Of a stretch of 13,871 nt of DNA, positions 1 through 5,461 are shown piece by piece (position 1 is the first letter of the stretch; the number at the start of each line of letters is the position of its first letter). The DNA lies in NCBI GenBank assembly GCA_003240855.1, contig QFNN01000079.1, forward strand, positions 1-13,871, given 5' to 3'. The stretch comes from Sphingomonas sanxanigenens. GTDB lineage: Bacteria > Pseudomonadota > Alphaproteobacteria > Sphingomonadales > Sphingomonadaceae. Made by a program: the position numbers and the translations under genes. The notes below the pieces were generated by a model. The model did not search any database, was not told where the DNA came from, and worked only from the letters and a program-made list of their open reading frames with translations.

Positions 1-45
1 TCTCGTGCGACGGGAGTTGGCGCAGGCTGATTGAGCTTTGCGTTC

Positions 46-414
46 TTAAGTCAGAAACTGGATCAGTCGATCGCGTAGCCTGGCGGGATCGCGCGTCTCA
101 CATTCCCATATCACGAGCGTTTGCCAGCCAGCCTTCTGCAGAGCGGCAATTGCGTTGGCGTCTCGCTCCCGATTGCGCGTAATTTTCGCTCGCCAATAGT
201 CGGAATTGGATTTTGGTTCCCGCGATCCGCGAGAGCAATCATGCCCATGCCAAAAACATCCGTGCACAAAAACGACCTTCCGTCTTGGTCCAAAAACCAG
301 GTCCGGTTTGCCTGGAAGCGACGCCCTATGGAGGCGATAGCGGTAGCCAAGTGAGGTTGCCGCTCGCCTCACGGCGAGTTCCGGAGCAGTGTCGCGCGAC
401 TTTACGGAGCGCAT
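46..414 (-). CDS. vsr: Very short patch repair (Vsr) endonuclease
   Basis: Vsr nicks 5' of the T in T:G mismatches left when 5-methylcytosine deaminates, starting short-patch repair at methyltransferase sites. The 122-residue reading keeps the family signature in order: TAPE near residue 9, PGKPDLVF at 34-41 with the metal-binding Asp D38, FVHGCFWHGHDC at 49-60 (H51, and zinc ligands C53, H58 or H56, and C60), D85 after the N-RERD segment, and WEC at 103-105 supplying the last zinc cysteine. It is the last gene of the methyltransferase/GIY-YIG/vsr operon, starting 17 nt after the GIY-YIG stop. The only canonical start is the ATG at 414, which has no nearby Shine-Dalgarno. The frame stays open 7 codons further up and reads IIDRSAI, where family members usually have a few more residues ending in a similar RS-x-x-M, so the true N-terminus may be longer. 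Its codons are less GC-biased than those of the housekeeping genes to the right. The family call is very secure; the start is uncertain. Confidence 0.95.
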   Translation of the reverse strand: MRSVKSRDTAPELAVRRAATSLGYRYRLHRASLPGKPDLVFGPRRKVVFVHGCFWHGHDCSRGSREPKSNSDYWRAKITRNRERDANAIAALQKAGWQTLVIWECETRDPARLRDRLIQFLT

Positions 415-431
415 GATGGCGCTACGGTCGA

Positions 432-1013
432 TTATTCATCTCCTTCATCGCCCTCGATTGCAGTCGAAAGCTTCAAAAGATCGCGATGATATTTCTGTAG
501 ACGCTGAAAATGCGCCTGCATCGCGAGCGCAATTTCCGGCGAGTTCTTTACCGCGAGGAAATGGCCGACAATTTGCGAATAATGTTCCGCCTGTCTTGGC
601 AGGCGTAACGCAGGATCTCGCTTTTCCATGATTTCGGCATCCGCTATGACCTGAACGATCTGCTCGGGGGACGGAATGACGATCGGTGGATGCGGCGCTT
701 GCGGGACGCGACCATTCATTAATGCCGACTTGGGATGAAAGGCGTGGAAGAGGGCGTCCTCTAGCGGGGTAATTTCCGCCGCACTGTCGAGGGGATAAGC
801 CCAAACATATGCGATTTCCCAAACGTCGACTTGCCGATTGGCGATGATGTCGGATCGTGCGGACGTCAGGTGTCGGTTGACTCTGGACCGGATGCCGTCG
901 CGCGATTGGCCTACATAAAGCGGCACCCCGTCCAAATCGCACAGAACGTAACAGCCAATCCGGTTTGTAAGAGTGCGAACCTGTTTGCGACGGTATGCTA
1001 AATCGATCGCCAT
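432..1013 (-). CDS. GIY-YIG nuclease, candidate type II restriction enzyme
   Basis: The 193-residue protein has an N-terminal GIY-YIG nuclease domain (about residues 18-102). The motif appears as GCY at 20-22 and YVG at 33-35. It is followed by R42/R44, H48, a metal-binding Glu E85 (in TPLEDALFHAF) and N100, so the usual catalytic set (Tyr, Tyr, Arg, His, Glu, Asn) is present. The C-terminal part (105-193) is not recognised; it is helical-looking and ends in an acidic tail (EGDEGDE). The ATG at 1013 lies 9 nt after the methyltransferase stop, without a clear Shine-Dalgarno, which suggests translational coupling. GIY-YIG restriction enzymes paired with C5 methyltransferases are known (the Eco29kI group), so the likely role is the restriction half of a type II system. 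This is inferred from the domain and position; recognition sequence and direct similarity to Eco29kI were not established. Alternatively it could be an accessory repair nuclease. Confidence 0.85.
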   Translation of the reverse strand: MAIDLAYRRKQVRTLTNRIGCYVLCDLDGVPLYVGQSRDGIRSRVNRHLTSARSDIIANRQVDVWEIAYVWAYPLDSAAEITPLEDALFHAFHPKSALMNGRVPQAPHPPIVIPSPEQIVQVIADAEIMEKRDPALRLPRQAEHYSQIVGHFLAVKNSPEIALAMQAHFQRLQKYHRDLLKLSTAIEGDEGDE

Positions 1014-1022
1014 CGCGGAGCT

Positions 1023-2198
1023 CTATGCTGCCATTGCTTCGTCGCCACGGTCCGCCGCAGCCAGAATGGGCTCAAGCAGTTGAGCGGCTATATAACGGAC
1101 GACCGGCGCGCAAACGCCGTCGCCGGCGACGTGATAAGCATCATTATAGCGATCGGGCAGGATATAGTCGTCATCCAAACCCATCAGGCGCGCCGCTTCA
1201 CGCGGAGAGAGCAAGCGCGATCTCACGGAGCTACCCTCCACCACGACGATTGCTTGCCGGCTTGAGCCCCCCGCAGGGGTCCGGAGACAACCGGCTAAGT
1301 CGTCGAAGCGAACTTCCGCCCGCTGCCTTTTGACCCCGTTCTCGTCCAACCGGGTCCGCTTGTAGACGCCGCCCACACGACGCTTGCCGCTGGCGCGAGC
1401 CTGATCGATCTTCGCCAGGTGCAACGGCGTCATCATCGCCAGGAGGCGTTGCGTTTCGCCCTGGGAGTGCCAACGGCAATGAGTGGGCTTCTCCTCAATT
1501 ATGTCGGCGAAGCCCATATTGCGAACGGGCGGTTGGTCCATGCTCCACCAGACCCACTGCTCCTTTGCGGCGCCCGCGAGACGAGCCTGTGCGGCGCAGA
1601 GAGCGGGGGGGTGCCATAACCTGTCCGGTCCATGGCGCATGAGGCTCGCCGGCGTAGGAACGTCCGCAGCGACAGCGATAAAAAATAACCGAGGGCGGCT
1701 TTGAGGAACGAAATGACGTGCGTCGATCACCATCGCTCCATATCGATACCCGCCGTCCGCCAGCGCTTCGCACAGCGCATTAAAATCTCGTCCCCCCCGG
1801 GAGGAGAGTGCGCCGGTCACATTCTCAAGCACGATCAGACGGGGAGCGCGGCCTTCGTTGCGGAGCTGCGTCATCAGCGCCCAAAACGGCCAGAACGTTC
1901 CCGACCGCGTCATGACCTGAGATGAGGATTCGCCAAGGCCGCGATAAGTTCCGGCGAGCGACAGGTCTTGGCAGGGAAAGGAGGCCCAGGTCAGATCAGC
2001 GCGCCCGGCAAGTTGGGATGCCTGAATGAGGCCGACATCGCCCGAAACAAAATGCGCCTTCCCCCAATTGGCTTCGTAGGTGCGGGCTTTCATTTCGCTG
2101 AAATCATTCGCGAAAGCGCAGCGCCAGCCTTCGCCTAATCCCGCTCGCGCCATGCCACCGCCGGCGAAAAATTCATAAAATGTGCGGCTCTCACTCAC
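1023..2198 (-). CDS. DNA (cytosine-5-)-methyltransferase
   Basis: It transfers a methyl group from S-adenosylmethionine to C5 of cytosine in a specific DNA site. Counting from the longer TTG reading, the C5-methyltransferase motifs are in order: motif I FYEFFAGGGMARAGLG (15-30, SAM binding), motif IV PCQDLS with catalytic C84, motif VI ENV (E133), motif VIII QSRPR (174-178), a variable target-recognition stretch at about 200-310, motif IX around LRTPAGGSSRQ, and motif X near YHVAGDGVCAPVV. I prefer the GTG start at 2198 (391 aa) because AAGGGGAG lies 7 nt upstream; the TTG at 2222 would add 8 residues and has no such site. It is the first gene of the operon with the GIY-YIG nuclease and vsr. 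The methylated site cannot be read from the sequence. The neighbours argue for a restriction-modification role over an orphan methyltransferase. Confidence 0.96.
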   Translation of the reverse strand: MSESRTFYEFFAGGGMARAGLGEGWRCAFANDFSEMKARTYEANWGKAHFVSGDVGLIQASQLAGRADLTWASFPCQDLSLAGTYRGLGESSSQVMTRSGTFWPFWALMTQLRNEGRAPRLIVLENVTGALSSRGGRDFNALCEALADGGYRYGAMVIDARHFVPQSRPRLFFIAVAADVPTPASLMRHGPDRLWHPPALCAAQARLAGAAKEQWVWWSMDQPPVRNMGFADIIEEKPTHCRWHSQGETQRLLAMMTPLHLAKIDQARASGKRRVGGVYKRTRLDENGVKRQRAEVRFDDLAGCLRTPAGGSSRQAIVVVEGSSVRSRLLSPREAARLMGLDDDYILPDRYNDAYHVAGDGVCAPVVRYIAAQLLEPILAAADRGDEAMAA

Positions 2199-2205
2199 CG
2201 GCGCG

Positions 2206-2213
2206 CTCCCCTT
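2206..2213 (-). promoter_or_regulatory. Shine-Dalgarno fixing the methyltransferase start
   Basis: On the minus strand these bases read AAGGGGAG, followed by a 7-nt spacer (CGCGCCG) and GTG at 2198-2196. This is the best ribosome-binding site in the accessory island. It favours the GTG start over the TTG at 2222, which lies upstream of it. Confidence 0.6.
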
Positions 2214-2227
2214 GGTTGGCAAGTTAG

Positions 2228-2241
2228 CGACTTCGATGTCG
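2228..2241. promoter_or_regulatory. 14-bp near-palindrome upstream of the methyltransferase
   Basis: CGACTTCGATGTCG is a dyad apart from one central mismatched pair of positions. It lies 30-43 bp upstream of the preferred GTG start. Being in the leader of a methyltransferase gene, it could be an operator for autoregulation. Function is not shown, and short palindromes arise by chance. Confidence 0.25.
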
Positions 2242-2270
2242 CGGCAGAAGCCTGTTTTCGCGGAAGTCCA

Positions 2271-2299
2271 AGGCTATCCCATGTTCTTGATATGTTCAA
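2271..2299 (-). promoter_or_regulatory. Weak candidate promoter for the restriction-modification operon
   Basis: Reading the minus strand, TTGAAC (2299-2294) and TAGCCT (2276-2271) are separated by 17 bp, resembling -35 and -10 boxes. The -35 match is fair and the -10 match is poor. It is the best candidate I found between moaB and the methyltransferase, and its -35 box lies inside the loop side of the dyad at 2288-2308. Confidence 0.25.
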
Positions 2300-2308
2300 T
2301 GCATATCA
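2288..2308. repeat. Inverted repeat between moaB and the R-M operon
   Basis: TGATATG and CATATCA form a perfect 7-bp inverted repeat around a 7-bp spacer. It begins immediately after the moaB stop codon on the minus strand. It could be a weak transcription terminator for the moaB operon, but there is no T-run after it on that strand. It could instead be an operator, since it overlaps the candidate -35 box for the methyltransferase. Confidence 0.4.
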
Positions 2309-2845
2309 TCAACGCTCGTTGAGGCGGGGCATCAGTTCGACGAAGTTGCAGGGCAGGAAGCGGCTGTCGAGCTGGGTGGCGAGGATGCCGTCCCAGCCGT
2401 CCTTCACCGCGCCGGTCGAGCCGGGCAGCGCAAAGACATAAGTGCCGTTGGTCACGCAGGCGCAGGCGCGCGACTGGATGGTCGAGCTGCCGATCTTGGC
2501 GTAGCTCAGCCAGCGGAACAGTTCGCCGAAGCCGGGAATGTCCTTGCCGCCCAGCCGGGCCAGCGCCTCGGGCGTGACGTCGCGGCCGGTGACGCCCGTG
2601 CCGCCCGTGGTGATGATGCAGTCGACTTCGGGATCGTCGACCCAGCCCTGCAGGCGCCGGGCGAGGCGATCGACGTCGTCCGGTTCGATGGCGCGTGCGG
2701 CGAGGATGTGGCCGGCGGCAGTCAGGCGCTGGACGAGCGCGTCGCCTGACCGGTCGGTTTCGGGCACGCGCGTGTCCGATACGGTAAGGACGGCGATACG
2801 GACGGGGATGGGAACCGGCCCGTCGCCGGGCTTGTCGCTGGCCAT
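2309..2845 (-). CDS. moaB: MoaB-type molybdenum cofactor biosynthesis protein
   Basis: A cytosolic protein of the MogA/MoaB fold, which binds molybdopterin and in MogA-type members adenylates it before molybdenum insertion. The 178 residues include VLTVSDTR at 19-26, the phosphate-binding loop TGGTGVTGRD (80-89) followed by VTPEA, with the conserved Asp D89, then IPGFGELFR (103-111), a GSSTIQSRA segment (119-127), FALPGS (138-143) and PCNF (165-168). The pattern after IPGFGE matches E. coli MoaB better than MogA; in E. coli, MoaB itself appears dispensable, so the exact role here is uncertain. The ATG at 2845 lies 6 nt after the lytic transglycosylase stop with no clear Shine-Dalgarno, pointing to coupled translation as the last gene of a three-gene operon. 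No other molybdopterin genes are visible. Codon use is the high-GC chromosomal type, unlike the neighbouring R-M island. Confidence 0.93.
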   Translation of the reverse strand: MASDKPGDGPVPIPVRIAVLTVSDTRVPETDRSGDALVQRLTAAGHILAARAIEPDDVDRLARRLQGWVDDPEVDCIITTGGTGVTGRDVTPEALARLGGKDIPGFGELFRWLSYAKIGSSTIQSRACACVTNGTYVFALPGSTGAVKDGWDGILATQLDSRFLPCNFVELMPRLNER

Positions 2846-2851
2846 GGCGGG

Positions 2852-4648
2852 TTACTGGGCGCTGGCGGTGCGCATCGCCGTTGCAGCAGCGGCGACGGCG
2901 GGGCCGGTCGGCCTTTCCATGCGCACGGCGGTGGCGCCCGGCAGGCCGGGGAAGCGTGGCCACAGACCCTCCGCCAGCGCCTTGCGGCTGGGCGAGTCGT
3001 CGCCGGCATTTTGCTGGTACATCCAGTAGTTGCGCATGACGATCGTCACATAACCGCGCGTTTCCCAGTAGGGAATGCTTTCGATGTACAGCAGCGGATC
3101 GCCCTTGTCGAAGCCGCGCGCGTTCCATTCGCCCACCGGCTGCGGGCCGCAATTATAGGCGGCGATGACCTTGGGCAGCAGCCCGCCGGTAGCGCCATAA
3201 TCGCGCAACTGTTCGAGATAGGCCTGGCCGAATGCGATATTGGTCTGCGGATTGGCGAGCTGCGCGCGATCCACCGTTTCGCCGCGCCGGCGCGCGATCA
3301 GTTGAGCCGTGGTCGGCAGCACCTGCATCACGCCATAGGCGCCGGCGGGGCTCACCACATCAGGCCGGAAACGCGATTCCTGCAGCGCGTGCGCGAAGAC
3401 CAGCGACTTGTCGACGCGCCAGCCGCCCACCGGCGTCCAGTCCGGCGCGGGATAGCGGGCGCTGGCCTGGAGCCGCGTGCCGGCGGGGCCGTTATGCGCC
3501 AGCCAGATCTGGAGATCGGGCATGTTCATCCGGCCGACGAGGCGGACGAGCATTTCATGCTCGCGCGCGTCGCCGATCCGCGCCTGATGGCGGATCGCAT
3601 CGGCCGCGAGGTTGCGCTCGCCGATTTCCGACAGCGCGACGGCGGCGCGCACGCCGGGGTGCGTCGAGAGCTTTTCCCAGTCGGCGGCGAGAATATCGGG
3701 CTGGAGCGCGGGGGCGGCGGTGATGCCCAGCGTCTGCTGGGCAAGCTGGCCGTAGAAGGTCTCGGGATTGCGCGCGGCGGCGCGCAGGCGGTTCTCGATC
3801 CGCTCCGGATGCCCGCCCGCCATATCGGCGCGCGCCGCCCAGTAATTGCCGGCGGCCTGCATCTCCTCATCCTCGCCGCGGCGCGAGACGGCCTCGAAAG
3901 CGCCGAGCGCGGCGACATAATCCTGCTGGCGCCAGGCCGCGAGGCCCGCAATCCAGTCGGCATGGACGGCCCATTCGCCGATGCCGGCTCGCGCCTTGTC
4001 GGCAAGGCGGCGGGCGTCGGCGTCGTTGCCGGTGATGTAGTAGGACCAGGCGACGCGCTGCTGCCATTCGGTCAGCGCCTCGGGCGACAGCGAAGCGGCG
4101 GCCTCTTCGATCAGCTTTTCGGCGTCGGCGGGCGCGTCGGCCTTGATAAGCGGCAGGATCCTGGCGGACAGCGCGACGCCGACCGGATCGACCTTGATCG
4201 TCGCGGCGCGGCCGCGCAGCGGCTGGCTGCCCAGCCATTGCAGGCGCTGCTCAGTAGGGATGAAGGGAAGATCGCCCGCGCCGCGCCGCGTGGCGAGCGC
4301 CGCGATCTGCTGCGCCTCGGGCAGCTCAGGCGATTTTGCGAGCCAGGCGAGCAGCGGATCGAGCGCGACCCTGGGCGAACCCTTGGCCGTATAAAGCTCG
4401 CCAAGCGCCGTCTGGTGCAGCACGCCTTCGGGCATGGCGGCGAGGAGCGATTGCGCCTCGGCCCAGCGGCCGGCGTGGATCGCCGCGAAAATGGCCCGGT
4501 AGGAAGCGCGATCGGCGTCGTTCAGGACGAGCGGCGCCTTCTTGTGCGCAGGGGTGAAGGCGTCGGGCGCGCTTTGCACCGCGCCCGTGCTGGCGGCGAA
4601 TGCGGGCATGGCGCAGCCGGCCAGCGCAAGCGCTACGAGCAGCTTCAT
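2852..4648 (-). CDS. Soluble lytic murein transglycosylase
   Basis: A periplasmic enzyme that cleaves the MurNAc-GlcNAc bond of peptidoglycan, forming 1,6-anhydromuramic ends. The 598-residue protein starts with a signal peptide (MKLLVALALAGCAMPAFA, likely cut after residue 18 or 19). LAGC at 9-12 looks like a lipobox but lies very close to the start. Residues about 40-400 are helical repeats of the Slt70 superhelical kind. The C-terminal SLT domain (about 408-545) has the catalytic Glu E424 in ALQESRFRPD, then SPAGAYGVMQVLPTTA (433-448), AAYNCGP (496-502) and ESIPYWETRGYV (522-533), all typical of family 1 enzymes. The tail after about 550 is low-complexity and Ala-rich. Its ATG overlaps the TGA of the upstream UDG-like gene (ATGA), indicating translational coupling. 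The function is secure from the motifs. Confidence 0.95.
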   Translation of the reverse strand: MKLLVALALAGCAMPAFAASTGAVQSAPDAFTPAHKKAPLVLNDADRASYRAIFAAIHAGRWAEAQSLLAAMPEGVLHQTALGELYTAKGSPRVALDPLLAWLAKSPELPEAQQIAALATRRGAGDLPFIPTEQRLQWLGSQPLRGRAATIKVDPVGVALSARILPLIKADAPADAEKLIEEAAASLSPEALTEWQQRVAWSYYITGNDADARRLADKARAGIGEWAVHADWIAGLAAWRQQDYVAALGAFEAVSRRGEDEEMQAAGNYWAARADMAGGHPERIENRLRAAARNPETFYGQLAQQTLGITAAPALQPDILAADWEKLSTHPGVRAAVALSEIGERNLAADAIRHQARIGDAREHEMLVRLVGRMNMPDLQIWLAHNGPAGTRLQASARYPAPDWTPVGGWRVDKSLVFAHALQESRFRPDVVSPAGAYGVMQVLPTTAQLIARRRGETVDRAQLANPQTNIAFGQAYLEQLRDYGATGGLLPKVIAAYNCGPQPVGEWNARGFDKGDPLLYIESIPYWETRGYVTIVMRNYWMYQQNAGDDSPSRKALAEGLWPRFPGLPGATAVRMERPTGPAVAAAATAMRTASAQ

Positions 4649-5358
4649 TTCCCAAAATCCCCCACGAACAGTCTCAAATCCTTCCAGGCTTCCGCCTTTG
4701 CCGCCGGCTGCTGAAACAACAGGCGCGGCGCATAAGTCGCCACCGCCTCGACCTTGCCGGCTGGGGTGTTAATCTGCCGTATCGCGCCGCGCGCGTCGCG
4801 CAGGTCCATCCCGCACAGCGCACGGCTCGCCGCATTCCCCATCAAAAGGACGCGTCTGGGCGCGGCCAAACCGATGTGATGGCGCATGATTTCGGCAAGG
4901 CGCGCACCGCTTTCGGAATCGACGAGTCCGCCCGGCGCGCGCACCGCGGCAAGCGAGGCGAGATAGACGGACCCGCGGTCGCGCCCGACGGCTGCGAGCA
5001 TACGATCGAACAGGCGGCCGACATCACCGGCGAAAAGCTGGTCGGCATCCCCCGGTTCGGGCTGGTCGACGACGACCATCAGCCCCGATGCGGGATCGCC
5101 CGCCGGCGCGATGCGGCGCGGACCCCAGCGCGTATCGGGCAGGTCCGCCCCCGCAGCGAGCCAGGCCTGAAAGGCGTCGAGCGTGGCTGGAAGCGCGGCC
5201 GGTGGGGGGGGGGCAGGCGTCGCCGTGCGGGCGACGACGGGCGCCTCGCGCGCCAGCCAGTCGAACGGTTCGTCGCCGACCAGCGAATCGACTCCGGCCT
5301 CGCGCCACCAGGCGACGAGGCTTTCCGCCTCGATTTTCGTTATTTCTTCGACCCGCAT
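4645..5358 (-). CDS. Degenerate uracil-DNA glycosylase-like protein
   Basis: The 237-residue protein has the layout of the family 4/5 uracil-DNA glycosylase fold. LMVVVDQPEPGDAD (93-106) sits where active members have a GE-x-PG motif. GRLFDRMLAAVG (114-125) is typical, RRVLLMGNAASRALCG (168-183) is the next strand and helix, and ATYAPRLL (207-214) replaces the usual HPS-x-LL motif. The iron-sulphur cysteines of family 4 are missing: C182 is the only cysteine. The catalytic motifs are altered, so uracil excision is doubtful; a binding or structural role is possible. Residues 47-57 are Pro-rich and encoded across a C10 run. The ATG at 5358 is first in the operon with slt and moaB, divergent from ETF-QO. 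It may be annotated elsewhere simply as uracil-DNA glycosylase or hypothetical protein. Fold assignment is fairly confident, activity is not. Confidence 0.75.
   Translation of the reverse strand: MRVEEITKIEAESLVAWWREAGVDSLVGDEPFDWLAREAPVVARTATPAPPPPAALPATLDAFQAWLAAGADLPDTRWGPRRIAPAGDPASGLMVVVDQPEPGDADQLFAGDVGRLFDRMLAAVGRDRGSVYLASLAAVRAPGGLVDSESGARLAEIMRHHIGLAAPRRVLLMGNAASRALCGMDLRDARGAIRQINTPAGKVEAVATYAPRLLFQQPAAKAEAWKDLRLFVGDFGK
5204..5213. repeat. Homopolymer run of ten G
   Basis: Ten consecutive G on the + strand, read as C in the UDG-like gene, encode part of its Pro-rich linker (around residues 50-53). A run this long is a potential slippage site, because a gain or loss of one base would shift the frame early in the operon's first gene. 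A sequencing or assembly length error is also possible. Confidence 0.9.
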
Positions 5359-5379
5359 GGTGCGCCATAGGCACAGTAG

Positions 5380-5395
5380 TTGACGTGAAGGTCAA
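5380..5395. promoter_or_regulatory. Candidate operator between the UDG-like gene and ETF-QO
   Basis: TTGACGTGAAGGTCAA is a 16-bp near-palindrome of the form TTGACGT-N2-ACGTCAA with one mismatch. It lies in the 103-bp divergent intergenic region, 66 bp before the ETF-QO start and 22 bp before the UDG-like start. From memory it resembles the sites of MerR-family LiuR regulators, which control branched-chain amino acid and fatty-acid catabolism genes, a regulon that often includes ETF genes. No regulator gene is in the window, so the assignment is an inference. No convincing -10 box was found on either strand here. Confidence 0.35.
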
Positions 5396-5461
5396 TCTGT
5401 TGGCACGGGTCGCAGGGACGGGGCGTTGTCCCGATGCGACAAGAAGGACCGGGGACGGATC

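Noticed and set aside
2274..3152. 292-codon minus-strand frame over moaB and the slt end
   Set aside because: It is same-strand but out of frame with moaB and slt, both of which have conserved motifs. Its product is an Arg-rich shadow.
3011..4714. 567-codon open frame on the plus strand opposite slt
   Set aside because: It is antisense to a lytic transglycosylase with clear catalytic motifs. Its translation is Arg/Gly-rich with no recognisable domain, as expected for a shadow frame in high-GC DNA.
5426..5461. TTG start extending ETF-QO by 12 residues
   Set aside because: The added residues (starting MSRCDKKD) do not resemble the family N-terminus, and the ATG at 5462 has GGGGA 6 nt upstream.
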